From Nocardioides luteus (lineage in GTDB: Bacteria; Actinomycetota; Actinomycetes; Propionibacteriales; Nocardioidaceae): DNA of 64,000 bases. Both the position numbers and the translations under genes were made by a program. The notes beneath the pieces are model-generated. The model made no database searches, had not been told where the DNA came from, and worked only from the letters and a program-made list of their open reading frames with translations. Numbering within the stretch: the first letter of the stretch is position 1; every line of letters begins with the position of its first letter. Where the stretch lies: the NCBI RefSeq assembly GCF_015752315.1, contig NZ_JADOVJ010000001.1:4394501-4458500 (forward strand), written 5' to 3'. Positions 16,605 through 25,277 of this stretch are shown here, one piece after another.

Positions 16605-16640
16605 ATGGCCGTAATTCGCTGTCGCGCCCCACAAGGTTAA
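16605..16640 (+). CDS. Putative 11-residue leader peptide MAVIRCRAPQG
   Basis: A very short frame with a perfect AAGGAGG five bases before its ATG, ending in TAA six bases before the GTG of the ABC permease gene, which itself lacks a ribosome site. This is a much better initiation signal than that of the downstream gene. It may couple translation of the export cluster or act as an attenuating leader, as known upstream of some resistance transporters. Translation is not proven. Confidence 0.45.
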   Translation: MAVIRCRAPQG

Positions 16641-16646
16641 GAGATC

Positions 16647-19298
16647 GTGTGCCCCGTGATGTCCGCCATGAGATACCGGCTCGGCCAGGCCGTGGTCATC
16701 TCACTGCTGTCCGCGCTGATCACCGCGTGTGCCGTCTTCGCCCCGCTCTACGACCGCGCGATGCAGCAGGCTGCCACCGCGGTCACCCTCGACGACGCAC
16801 CCAGCGTGGAGCGCGACCTCCAGCTCTTCGGACCCCAGGCGAACCATCTCCTGGACCGCGCCGACCCCGCGGTGCTCGCGCGACAGCTTCCGGACTCATC
16901 GCTCTTCGAGACCCCTGTCGTCGGGCACAACGCCGTCGCCGACCTCGATCTCGGCCCTGCCTCGCTCTCCGTCCCCCGAGGTGACATCTGGTGGCGCGAG
17001 GGCCAGTGCGACCACATCAGGATCACCGCGGGCACCTGCCCCGACCGGAGCCGCGAGATCCTGGTCACCGACAACGAGGCGAAGACCTACGACGTCGCCA
17101 TCGGAAGCACGGTGAGGTCGAAGGCAGCCAGGCCCCCGGTGGACGTGAACTTTCACCAGCCGCCGACACCTTGGGTGACCTACCGGGTCGTCGGCACCTA
17201 CCGGGCCGACGACGAAGCGTGGTGGCAAGGTCTCCATCTGGACGGCCGGGCCGGGATCGCCGCCGGCGACATCGTCCAGCACGATGTGTGGCTGACCGAC
17301 GAGTCCACCTTCGGCGGCTCGACACCGTTCCTCGACGCCGAGCGCCCATGGGTCGGATCGCGGCTGCGCGCCGATGACGTGGGGGTCGACGAGCTCACCG
17401 CCCTGGAGGGAGACCTACGTGACCTCCGGGCGCGGGCCGAGAAGGTTGAGGAGCACGACGAGATCTTCGAGGACTCGATCACATCGTTGGTGACGTCGCT
17501 GCCCGAGCTCACCGACGAGGTCAACGCTCAGATCGAACAGAGCCGGACGACGGTGCCACTGCTCCTCGTGCAGCTGGGTGTGCTCGGGGTCATCGTCCTG
17601 TGGCTGATGCTGCTCGCGGCGACGGACCAGCGACGGCCGGAGGTAGTGGTCGCGCGGCTTCGGGGACGGGGTGCGTCAGGGGCGAGGTCCCTGCTGATGG
17701 GCGAGCTCCTCCCCGCCGTGCTCGCCGGGATCGTCCCGGGGGCAGCGGTGGCGATCCTCGCCGCCACCCTCGCGCGTGAGTACGCGCTGCCTGGCGATCC
17801 ACCGTTCGAGCTTCCCCAGGGCGTGCTGACGTCCGGGATCATCGCCGGCGCGGCTCTGGTCCTGGTGACGTACGCGGCCGTCTATCGGGTCGCCCGCGAA
17901 CCCCTCGGCACCTTGCTCCACAGGAATCGCCGCCGCCGCTCGGGGTGGGCGCTCGGCGCAGGCGACGCCGTGGCCATCACGGCGTGCGGGGCGGGCGTGG
18001 TCGCCTTTGTGACAGGCAGCCTGACCGGGCCCATCGCGCTCGCCGCCCCGGCGCTGCTCTCCGCGCTCGTCGGCCTCGTCCTCGCACACCTCTTCACCCC
18101 GACGGCGATGCGGATCGGGCGCACACTGCTGCGCCGCGGCCGTCTGCGCGCCGGCGTCTCGCTGCTGGACGCATCACGGAGCATCGCCACGCGCCGTACG
18201 GTGGCCCTGGCCACCGTCGCCAGCGCGCTCGCCGTCTTCTCGGTCTGCGGTCTCCTCGTGGGCGAGCGCAACCGCGCGGTCGCTGCGGAACAGGAGGCGG
18301 GCGCCCCGTTGATCGCCGAGCTCCAGGGACAGCGGTCGACCGCCGACAACCTCGGGGCAGTACGTCGGGTGCTCGCGAGGATCGACCCGAAGAGCACCCA
18401 GGTGACCCCCGTCGTACGAGCCGCAGCTCCCAGTGGTGGCGCAACGACGTTCGCCGTCGATCCGCAGGGGTTTCGGCAGATCGCTCTCTTCGGCACCGGG
18501 GATTCCCCCAGCGCCGGCCAATGGCACGAACTCGCCGACGGGAAGGCGCACGAGCCGATCCCGGTCATCACCACGGGGTCGCTCTTCGAGGACGAGGTCA
18601 CCATCGTCGGCCTCGACGGCATCGAGCAGGACGGCGAGGAGGTCGCGGCCATCGACCGGGTCCCCGGCGGCGGCCCGGATGTCGCTCTTGTCGATCTCAC
18701 CACCGCTCAGGAGCTCGCCCCTCCCGACGCCGATTCCACCATCTCGCTGTGGTTCTCCGCCGAGGATCGGGCGCTGCTCGACCGGGTCAGCGCCGACCTC
18801 CGGAAAGAAGGCATCATCGTCGCCGAGCCCCGAACGCTCAGCGACGTACGCCGCAGCCTGGACGAGTCGGTCGCGGCCTGGAGCCTGCAGCTCGGCGTCG
18901 TCGTCGGTCTGGCCGCCGTGGCGATCGCCGTCCTCGCGTTGAGTGTGCTGACGGTGACCGGCTGGCGCACCCGCGCTCGCGACCTGGCCTCCTTGTGGTT
19001 GGCGGGTGTGGACCGGCGTACAGTCAGGCAGCTCCCCGGCGCCACTCAGCTGCTGCCGGTGGTCCTGGGGGTTCTCGCCGGGGCCGCAGCCGGGGTGCTC
19101 GGCGCCCTGCTGACCCTGCCCGACATCCCCCTCTTCGCAGTGCCACCCGCCGTCGACACCATCGACGTGTCCGTTCCCTGGCCGGCGGTCGGACTGACCA
19201 CACTCGCCTGTCTGCTGGTCCTCGGCACAGCCGCCGTGCTCCTCGGCCGGGCAGTCGCAGCCGCCGCGCGCCTCGACCGGGTCCGGGAGACGGCATGA
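16647..19298 (+). CDS. FtsX/MacB-type ABC transporter permease
   Basis: An 883-residue membrane protein (from GTG 16647; ATG 16659 or 16668 are equally possible). It has one N-terminal transmembrane segment (LGQAVVISLLSALITACAVF split as VVISLLSALIT), a large extracytoplasmic domain to about 310, a block of six or so segments (310-540), a second extracytoplasmic part and a C-terminal FtsX-like block with segments near 745-770, 800-820 and 840-865. Thus two FtsX-type units are fused in one chain, which can form a complete translocation path with the two ATPases encoded next. Members of this superfamily mostly extrude lipids, peptides or antibiotics or act as mechanotransmitters. The stop overlaps the next ATG. 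Confidence 0.8.
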   Translation: MCPVMSAMRYRLGQAVVISLLSALITACAVFAPLYDRAMQQAATAVTLDDAPSVERDLQLFGPQANHLLDRADPAVLARQLPDSSLFETPVVGHNAVADLDLGPASLSVPRGDIWWREGQCDHIRITAGTCPDRSREILVTDNEAKTYDVAIGSTVRSKAARPPVDVNFHQPPTPWVTYRVVGTYRADDEAWWQGLHLDGRAGIAAGDIVQHDVWLTDESTFGGSTPFLDAERPWVGSRLRADDVGVDELTALEGDLRDLRARAEKVEEHDEIFEDSITSLVTSLPELTDEVNAQIEQSRTTVPLLLVQLGVLGVIVLWLMLLAATDQRRPEVVVARLRGRGASGARSLLMGELLPAVLAGIVPGAAVAILAATLAREYALPGDPPFELPQGVLTSGIIAGAALVLVTYAAVYRVAREPLGTLLHRNRRRRSGWALGAGDAVAITACGAGVVAFVTGSLTGPIALAAPALLSALVGLVLAHLFTPTAMRIGRTLLRRGRLRAGVSLLDASRSIATRRTVALATVASALAVFSVCGLLVGERNRAVAAEQEAGAPLIAELQGQRSTADNLGAVRRVLARIDPKSTQVTPVVRAAAPSGGATTFAVDPQGFRQIALFGTGDSPSAGQWHELADGKAHEPIPVITTGSLFEDEVTIVGLDGIEQDGEEVAAIDRVPGGGPDVALVDLTTAQELAPPDADSTISLWFSAEDRALLDRVSADLRKEGIIVAEPRTLSDVRRSLDESVAAWSLQLGVVVGLAAVAIAVLALSVLTVTGWRTRARDLASLWLAGVDRRTVRQLPGATQLLPVVLGVLAGAAAGVLGALLTLPDIPLFAVPPAVDTIDVSVPWPAVGLTTLACLLVLGTAAVLLGRAVAAAARLDRVRETA

Positions 19299-20164
19299 GC
19301 GAGCGCAAGCGAGCGACCACAGACCTCAGGCCGATGGGCATCCGTACCCACGGCCTGGTGCACATCTACCACGCAGAGGGACACGACGTGGCCGCCCTCT
19401 CCGGCGTCGACCTGGACGTGAGACCCGGCGAGCTGATGGGGCTCCTGGGCCCCTCAGGATCCGGGAAGTCGACGCTGATGAGCCTCCTGGCCGGCGTCTT
19501 CCGGCCCAGCGCCGGCAAGATCTTCGTGGGCGCGCACGAGGTGTCGTCGGCCAGTACGAAAGAGCTGGACCGTCTCCGGGCAACCCAGGTCTCGCTGATG
19601 CTCCAGGGTGCCGGACGCAACCTGCTGCCCTACGCCACTCCGGCGGCCAACGTGGATTTCGCGCAGCGCGTGGCCCGCGGGGCCAAGGATCTGCCCACCG
19701 CTGAGGAGGTGCTCAGCGAGCTCGGCATCGCCGACGTGGCGCACCGTCCGCTGACCGGCCTCACCCCTGGTGAGCTGCAGCTCGTTGCACTGGCCGTCGC
19801 TCTCGCCACCCGGCCCGGGCTCGTCCTCGCCGACGAGCCCACCAGCCAGCTCGGCCACGCCGCCCGCGACCTCGTCCTCGAGCGACTCGCGTGGATCAAC
19901 CGCGCCCACGGTACGACCGTCGTGCTCGTCACCCACGATCCGCACGTCGCCGCGTTCCTGCCCCGCACGGTCACCATCCGCGACGGCCGTATCGGTGGCG
20001 AGGGACGCAGCGGGGAGGAGTACGCCGTGGTGACGGCAGACGGTTCGCTTCCCCTCCCCGGCCACGTACGCGACGTGCTTCCGCCAGGCACACTGGTCCG
20101 TTTCCATCCGGTGGACGGTCACTACGAGCTCGTTCCCGAGCACGAGGAGGCGAGCGATGAGTGA
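19295..20164 (+). CDS. ABC transporter ATPase with degenerate signature motif
   Basis: A 289-residue ATPase coupled to the permease gene by an ATGA overlap. Walker A GPSGSGKST (52-60) and Walker B VLADEPTSQLG (177-187) are intact, but the signature reads LTPGELQLVALAVAL (from 156) in place of LSGGQ-QR. The final 45 residues extend past the usual end (TADGSLPLPGHVRDVLPPG). With the canonical second ATPase downstream it would give an asymmetric pair in which one of the two composite ATP sites is degenerate, as in several exporters. Substrate unknown. Confidence 0.85.
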   Translation: MSERKRATTDLRPMGIRTHGLVHIYHAEGHDVAALSGVDLDVRPGELMGLLGPSGSGKSTLMSLLAGVFRPSAGKIFVGAHEVSSASTKELDRLRATQVSLMLQGAGRNLLPYATPAANVDFAQRVARGAKDLPTAEEVLSELGIADVAHRPLTGLTPGELQLVALAVALATRPGLVLADEPTSQLGHAARDLVLERLAWINRAHGTTVVLVTHDPHVAAFLPRTVTIRDGRIGGEGRSGEEYAVVTADGSLPLPGHVRDVLPPGTLVRFHPVDGHYELVPEHEEASDE

Positions 20165-20819
20165 GCTTCGCGCGAACGGGCTGACGGTGACGTACGGAAA
20201 CCTGGTCGCCGTCGAGGCGATCGAACTCGCCCTCGGGGCGGGCGTGATGCTGGCGGTCACGGGACCCTCCGGCGCCGGGAAGTCGTCGCTGTTGTGGGCG
20301 CTGGCCGGCGCCCGGCGCCCAGCAGCAGGATCCGTGAACCTGGACGGATCGCCCCTGGTCGGCCGCGACGACGCCGCCGACCGCGGCGTCACCCTCATCC
20401 CCCAGGGCAACGGTCTGGCCGGGGCGCTCTCCGCGGAGGAGAACGTCCTGGTACCGATGCTTGCCCGCAAGGTGCCATCCCGGGAGGCGCTCGAGCGCAC
20501 CACGGCCGCACTCGAGCTGGTCGGTCTCGCCGAGTCCGGACGCCACCTGGTCGACGAGCTCTCAGGCGGGCAGCAGCAGCGGGTCGCGCTCGCCCGCGCG
20601 TTCGCGATGCGGGCCGCCGTGATCCTCGCCGACGAGTCGACCAGTGACCTGGATGCCGGCAACCGGGAGCGGATGATCGCCGCGCTTCGTGCCGAGGCGG
20701 CTCGCGGTGCGATCGTCGTTCTCGCCACCCATGACCCCGAGGCCGCCGCCGAGGCGGACGCCGAGCTCGCCCTCGACGAGGGGGTCGCGTCATGGGCCCG
20801 ACCTCTGCCTGTCACCTGA
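20157..20819 (+). CDS. ABC transporter ATPase (LolD/MacB-like)
   Basis: A 220-residue ATPase starting 8 nt inside the previous gene. All motifs are standard: Walker A GPSGAGKSS (36-44), signature LSGGQQQRVALARAF (from 135), Walker B VILADESTSDLD (155-166) and the switch His in ATHDPEAAAEAD. It differs strongly from its neighbour, so the two are not a recent duplication. Size and motifs match ATPases of FtsX-type exporters. Confidence 0.88.
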   Translation: MSELRANGLTVTYGNLVAVEAIELALGAGVMLAVTGPSGAGKSSLLWALAGARRPAAGSVNLDGSPLVGRDDAADRGVTLIPQGNGLAGALSAEENVLVPMLARKVPSREALERTTAALELVGLAESGRHLVDELSGGQQQRVALARAFAMRAAVILADESTSDLDAGNRERMIAALRAEAARGAIVVLATHDPEAAAEADAELALDEGVASWARPLPVT

Positions 20820-20877
20820 GTGTCGGTCCTGGCCGCTAGTGTGCTGGCCACTCTCCCCGACAACCCCACAAAGGCAG

Positions 20878-23595
20878 ATGGATCCAGCAACGAGCACCGA
20901 CGTCGTCAGCACGACGCCGAACCCCGCCTCGGTCGAGCGGTTCACCGGGCTGACCAAGGCGGAGCGCAAAGCGCTGCCGTCGCGCGTGCGGCAGGTCTCG
21001 TCCTGGTCCCGGCAGGCGGCCTCGGCGACGGAGGCGCGGACCGTGATCGAGCGGGAGGCGGCCGAGGCGGTCGACCACTACCGAGCGAGCGCGGCCGAGC
21101 TCAAGCGAGCAGCCCAGGTGGCCTGGCGCAGCATCGCGCTCGACCGCAGCGACGGGCCACGGCTGGCCGCGATCGCGCGGCGGCACGCGCTCGAACCCGT
21201 CGAGGAGACCACCCAGGAGCTCGTCGAGGCGCTCTCCGCCGCGACCGAGGACCTGGCGCAGGCGAAGAAGGCGACCGGCGCCCGCCGCCTGTTCGTACGC
21301 GGCAACCGCCGGGAGGACGCGGAGCTGGCGGGCAAGCGGATCCTCGACCTGCACCGCTGGGCCGACGAGATCCAGGCGCCGACACGGCTGGGCGAGCTGA
21401 CCAGGCGCCCGGACCGGCGCCGGGTGCGGGTCCGCGAGGCGCTGCTGCCGAGCGTCGGGCTCCTCGAAGCCCTCTCCGACCTGGGTTCCGAGGCCGTGCT
21501 GGCGCCGCGCAAGGGCATCCTCGTCCTGCGCAACGAGGGCGAGGCGCTCAACGAGGCCCGGCGCTCCGAGGAGCCGGCTCGCCGGGCCGCGACCGACGCC
21601 GGCAACGCGGTCCGCAGCGCCGACACCGACACCGCGGTCAGCGCTCTGCCGGTCGACGAGCTCGCCGACCTCGTACGCATCGAGCCCCTCCTCGAGGCCG
21701 GGATCCGCACCGTCCACGAGGTCATCCATCCCGCCTCTGACCTGCGGGAACTTCCCGGGGTCGGCCCGGCCACGGCGATGCGGATGCAGGAGGCGGCGCA
21801 GGCGCTGTGGCAGCGCACCTACGACGAGATGCCCCTCGCCATCGACCACGAGCGCCGCACCCCGGCGGCCACCAGGCTGCTCGCCCGGCTGGCTGAGTGG
21901 GAGGCGGGGCGGCGTACGAAGGACGCGGGAGCGGAGCTCGCCCTCGTCCAGTCGCTGCGGCCGCTGATCCGCTCGCTCGACGGCGGCGCGAAGTTCCACC
22001 TGATCCTGGCCAACGCGGCCAGCCTCGACGACTTCCAGGCCGCGTTGCGAGCGATCGCCCACCGCGCCGAGATGGCCCGCCGGATCCGTCCGGGGAACCG
22101 GCCGGCGGACCCGTGGGAGGACTTCGAGAAACGCCCCGCCGACTACTACGCGATGCTCTCCGAGCTCGGCTTCCTCACCGAGGACGAGGACAAGATCCAC
22201 GGCGACCTGTCGGCCGAGATCATCGAGGCGGTGCGCGCGCAGGAGCTGCGCACCAACAACCTGACCGCGTCGCTGCGCGGCTACCAGCACTTCGGCGTCC
22301 GCTTCGCGCTGGTGCAGATGAAGGTGATCATCGGCGACGAGATGGGGCTCGGCAAGACGCTCCAGTCGCTGGCCGTGCTCGCCCACCTGCACGCGATGGG
22401 CGCGTCGCACACCTTGGTGGTCTGCCCGGCCGCCGTGGTCACCAACTGGGTACGCGAGACCGACTCCAAGACCACCCTGATCCCCCACCGGCTCCACGGC
22501 AACCGCCGCCAGAAGGCCGCCAAGATCTGGGTCGAGCAGGGCGGCGTCGCGGTGACCACCTACGAGACGCTCAACGCGATCCGGCCCTTCCTCGACCAGG
22601 TCAAGGTCGCCTGCGTCGTGGTCGACGAGGCCCACATGATCAAGTCGCCGCGCACCCAGCGCACCGAACGCGTACGCCGCGCCCTCGATGCCTCCGAGCG
22701 GGCCATCCTGCTCACCGGCACCCCGATGGAGAACCGCATCGAGGAGTTCCGCAACCTGGTCTCCTACCTCCGCCCCGACCTCCTGCTCTCCGCCGACGAG
22801 TTCAACCCGCACCGGTTCCGCAAGCAGGTCGCGCCGGTCTACCTGCGCCGCAACCAGGAGGACGTCCTCACCGAGCTCCCCGACCTCGTCGAGGTCGAGG
22901 ACTGGCTGCCCCTCTCGCTCGCCGACGAGCGGGCGTACGCCGAGTGCGTCCGCGAGGGCAACTTCATGGCCATGCGCCAGGCCGCCATGCTCCAGGGCAC
23001 GTCGTCGGCCAAGGTCGAGCGGCTGATCGAGATCGTCGGCGAGGCCGAGGAGAACGGCCGCCGGGTGATCGTGTTCTCCCACTTCAGGAAGGTCCTGGAC
23101 GATCTGGTCACGCTGCTGCCGGGCGAGGTCTTCGGGCCGCTGACCGGCTCGGTTCCCGCCGAGGAGCGCCAGCAGATGGTCGACGAGTTCTCCGCGGCCG
23201 GCCACGGCGCGGTGCTGGTCACCCAGATCGTCGCCGGCGGCGTGGGCCTCAACATCCAGGCGGCGTCGGTCGTGGTCATCTGCGAACCCCAGCTCAAGCC
23301 GACCATCGAGTGGCAGGCGATCGCCCGCGCCCGCCGGATGGGCCAGCTCCAGTCGGTCCAGGTCCACCGCCTCCTCTCCGAGGTCGGCGTCGATCAGCGC
23401 GTCCACGACATCCTCGCCGCCAAGGCCGAGCTCTTCGACGACTTCGCCCGGGTCAGTGCCACCGCGGCCAGCAGCCCGGAGGCCTACGAGACCTCCCACC
23501 CCGAAGACGCCGTCACCGCCCTGGCGAACGAGGCCTCCGACGCCGAGATCGCCCGCGAGGTCGTCGCCACCGAACGCCAGCGCCTCGGCGTCTGA
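20878..23595 (+). CDS. SNF2-family DEAH helicase/translocase with HhH motif
   Basis: A 905-residue protein from the ATG at 20878 (MDPATSTDVVSTTP); the frame extends back into the ABC gene only by chance. Residues 1-290 are charged and probably helical, with no recognised domain. A helix-hairpin-helix (LRELPGVGPATAMRMQEA) lies near 290-305, implying DNA binding. The SNF2 motor follows: motif I DEMGLGKTLQSL near 486, motif II VVDEAHMIKSP near 582, motif III LLTGTPMENRIEEF, and the helicase C domain with GVGLNIQAASVVVICEPQ and ARARRMGQLQSVQVHRLL near 816. Such proteins remodel nucleoprotein or act in repair. No nuclease or methyltransferase is nearby to suggest a defence island. Confidence 0.85.
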   Translation: MDPATSTDVVSTTPNPASVERFTGLTKAERKALPSRVRQVSSWSRQAASATEARTVIEREAAEAVDHYRASAAELKRAAQVAWRSIALDRSDGPRLAAIARRHALEPVEETTQELVEALSAATEDLAQAKKATGARRLFVRGNRREDAELAGKRILDLHRWADEIQAPTRLGELTRRPDRRRVRVREALLPSVGLLEALSDLGSEAVLAPRKGILVLRNEGEALNEARRSEEPARRAATDAGNAVRSADTDTAVSALPVDELADLVRIEPLLEAGIRTVHEVIHPASDLRELPGVGPATAMRMQEAAQALWQRTYDEMPLAIDHERRTPAATRLLARLAEWEAGRRTKDAGAELALVQSLRPLIRSLDGGAKFHLILANAASLDDFQAALRAIAHRAEMARRIRPGNRPADPWEDFEKRPADYYAMLSELGFLTEDEDKIHGDLSAEIIEAVRAQELRTNNLTASLRGYQHFGVRFALVQMKVIIGDEMGLGKTLQSLAVLAHLHAMGASHTLVVCPAAVVTNWVRETDSKTTLIPHRLHGNRRQKAAKIWVEQGGVAVTTYETLNAIRPFLDQVKVACVVVDEAHMIKSPRTQRTERVRRALDASERAILLTGTPMENRIEEFRNLVSYLRPDLLLSADEFNPHRFRKQVAPVYLRRNQEDVLTELPDLVEVEDWLPLSLADERAYAECVREGNFMAMRQAAMLQGTSSAKVERLIEIVGEAEENGRRVIVFSHFRKVLDDLVTLLPGEVFGPLTGSVPAEERQQMVDEFSAAGHGAVLVTQIVAGGVGLNIQAASVVVICEPQLKPTIEWQAIARARRMGQLQSVQVHRLLSEVGVDQRVHDILAAKAELFDDFARVSATAASSPEAYETSHPEDAVTALANEASDAEIAREVVATERQRLGV

Positions 23596-23600
23596 CCCAG

Positions 23601-23690
23601 CCGAGCCGTCGCCTACGTCGGCCGAGGCGTCACGTACGTCGGCCGAGCTGGCAGCTGAGTGCCACCTCGGCCGACGGGGCTGACGCTTCG
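23601..23690. terminator. Repeat-derived bidirectional terminator between helicase and purK
   Basis: Two 21-bp units (23601-23621, 23622-23642), the second matching 11484-11504, are followed by a hairpin at 23643-23670 (CCGAGCTGGCA pairing with TGCCACCTCGG, one mismatch, short loop). It fills the 99-bp gap between two convergent genes. This is the same arrangement as at 11421-11564. Confidence 0.6.
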
Positions 23691-23694
23691 ACCG

Positions 23695-24852
23695 TCAGTC
23701 GGAGTCGTTGCCGAGGTCGCCCTGGAACCAGTCGGCGGCGTGGCGGGCGCGCTCGAGGCAGTCGTCGAGGTCGTCGCCGTAGACGTTGACGTGGCCGACC
23801 TTGCGCCCCGGGCGCATCTCCTTGCCGTAGAGGTGGACGCGGAGGTGGGGGTCGCGGGCCATCGCGTGCGGGTAGCCGTCGTAGAGCCGGCCGACGTCGG
23901 GCCGGGAGGAGCCGAGGATGTTGACCATCACCGACCACTTCGCGCGGGGCGCCGGAGAGCCGAGCGGCAGGTCCATGACCGCGCGCAGGTGGTTCTCGAA
24001 CTGCGAGGTGACGGCGCCGTCCTGGGTCCAGTGGCCGGTGTTGTGGGGTCGCATGGCGAGCTCGTTGACCAGCAGCCGGCCGTCGACGGTCTCGAACATC
24101 TCGACCGCCAGGATGCCGACGACGCCGAGCTCACCGGCGATGCGCAGCGCGATCTGCTCGCCCTCGACGGCCAGCTCGGGCGAGAGGTCGGGCGCCGGAG
24201 CGATGACCTCCTTGCAGACGCCGTTCTCCTGGTAGGTGTGCACGACCGGGTACGCAGCGGCCTGACCGCTCGGCGAACGGGCGACGATCGCGGAGAGCTC
24301 ACGGCGGAAGTCGACGAGCTCCTCGGCGAGGACCTGGACCCCGGCCTCCTCGGCGACGCGCAGCGGCTCGGCGACATCGGCGACGTCGCGTACGACCCAG
24401 ACGCCCTTGCCGTCGTAGCCGCCGCGGGTGGTCTTGAGGACGCAGGGGAAGCCGAAGGCCTCGACCTCGGCGACGGACGACACGATCGCGTTGCGCGGGC
24501 ACGGGATGCCGAGCTCGGTCAGCCGCGAGCGCATGACGCCCTTGTCCTGGGCGTGCACGAGCGCGTCGGGCCCGGGCCGGACCGCGACGCCGGCGGCCTC
24601 GAGCGCGTGCAGGTGCTCGGTCGGGACGTGCTCGTGGTCGAAGGTGACCACCTCGCAGCCCTCGGTGACCTTCTTCAACGTGTCCAGGTCGCGGTAGTCG
24701 CCGACCATCTGGTCGGGGATGACCTGAGCGGCCGACACACCCTCGCCCTCGGCGAGAAGCCGGAGCGGGAGGCCGAGCGCGATTGCTGGCTGAGCCATCA
24801 TGCGGGCCAGCTGGCCGCCGCCGATGATCGCAAGTGTCGGTGCGAGGGTCAC
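23695..24852 (-). CDS. purK: N5-carboxyaminoimidazole ribonucleotide synthase PurK
   Basis: A 385-residue ATP-grasp enzyme that carboxylates AIR with ATP and bicarbonate to give N5-CAIR, the substrate of PurE. The N-terminal GGGQLARMMAQPA nucleotide loop, VVTFDHEHVP, the ATP-grasp CVLKTTRGGYDGKGVWVV and the metal-site region VEMFETVDGRLLVNELAMRPHNTGHWT (seen as LLVNELAMRPHNTGHWT) are all present. The ATG at 24852 suits the family length. purE is separated from it by about 7 kb of plus-strand genes. A long hairpin lies just before the start. Confidence 0.95.
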   Translation of the reverse strand: MTLAPTLAIIGGGQLARMMAQPAIALGLPLRLLAEGEGVSAAQVIPDQMVGDYRDLDTLKKVTEGCEVVTFDHEHVPTEHLHALEAAGVAVRPGPDALVHAQDKGVMRSRLTELGIPCPRNAIVSSVAEVEAFGFPCVLKTTRGGYDGKGVWVVRDVADVAEPLRVAEEAGVQVLAEELVDFRRELSAIVARSPSGQAAAYPVVHTYQENGVCKEVIAPAPDLSPELAVEGEQIALRIAGELGVVGILAVEMFETVDGRLLVNELAMRPHNTGHWTQDGAVTSQFENHLRAVMDLPLGSPAPRAKWSVMVNILGSSRPDVGRLYDGYPHAMARDPHLRVHLYGKEMRPGRKVGHVNVYGDDLDDCLERARHAADWFQGDLGNDSD

Positions 24853-24875
24853 GACGGACAGAATAAGGAAACTGC

Positions 24876-24937
24876 CCTGCTGGAGCCGATTTCGCGGATC
24901 CCCCTCACGACATCCGCGAAATCCGGCTCCCGGCAGG
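24876..24937 (-). terminator. Long hairpin between the winged-helix gene and purK
   Basis: GGAGCCGATTTCGCGGAT pairs with ATCCGCGAAATCCGGCTCC with a single bulge, extended by CCTGC/GGCAGG outside; the loop is about 12 nt. On the minus strand it comes 12 nt after the winged-helix stop and 24 nt before the purK ATG. It is probably the terminator of the first gene, but an attenuator in the purK leader cannot be excluded. Confidence 0.6.
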
Positions 24938-24948
24938 TTGAGAGAAGG

Positions 24949-25248
24949 TCAGGCCTTCTCGAAGCGCAGGCCTTTGCCGCGCAGAGTGGTGATCAGATGG
25001 GGCTTCCGAGGGTCGTCGCCCAGCTTCCGACGCACCCATCCCAGGTGCACGTCGATGGTCTTCGACGAGGTGTAGAAGGTCGCGTTCCACACGTCCCTCA
25101 TCAACTCGTCGCGGGAGACGACGTCGCCAGCCCTCTTGATCAGGGCATGAACCAGGTCGAACTCCTTGCGAGAGAGCGTCAGCTCCTCATCGTTCCGCCA
25201 TGCTCGCCGGGTTTCCGGGTCGAGCTTGATCTCCTGTACCTCGATCAT
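24949..25248 (-). CDS. Orphan OmpR/PhoB-type winged-helix DNA-binding protein
   Basis: A 99-residue protein consisting only of the DNA-binding effector domain of OmpR-type response regulators, from the ATG at 25248 (MIEVQEIKLDPETRRAW). Motifs: LTLSRKEFDLVHALIKRAGDVVSRDELM, here ELTLSRKEFDLVHALI, then TIDVHLGWVRRKLGDD and ITTLRGKGLRFE. There is no receiver domain and no kinase nearby, so it is not a standard two-component regulator. The frame continues upstream for 45 codons, but nothing there resembles a receiver. The upstream gap holds an 8-bp inverted repeat, CCTTGGCA/TGCCAAGG, that may be an operator. Confidence 0.8.
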   Translation of the reverse strand: MIEVQEIKLDPETRRAWRNDEELTLSRKEFDLVHALIKRAGDVVSRDELMRDVWNATFYTSSKTIDVHLGWVRRKLGDDPRKPHLITTLRGKGLRFEKA

Positions 25249-25277
25249 GGAACCGACATTAGGGAGGTAAAGAGCCC

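Noticed and set aside
17945..19294. Extension of the first export ATPase into the permease gene
   Set aside because: The upstream part is Arg/Gly/Pro-rich shadow sequence; the ATG at 19295 overlaps the permease stop as expected for coupling.
16605..23595. Phage-defence island suggested by an SNF2-type helicase near an AbiEi-like protein
   Set aside because: The two are 8 kb apart with housekeeping genes between, and no nuclease, methyltransferase or phospholipase-type effector accompanies the helicase.
24853..24948. Purine riboswitch before purK
   Set aside because: The hairpin is a single long stem without a three-way junction, and it lies just after another gene's stop; a terminator is simpler.
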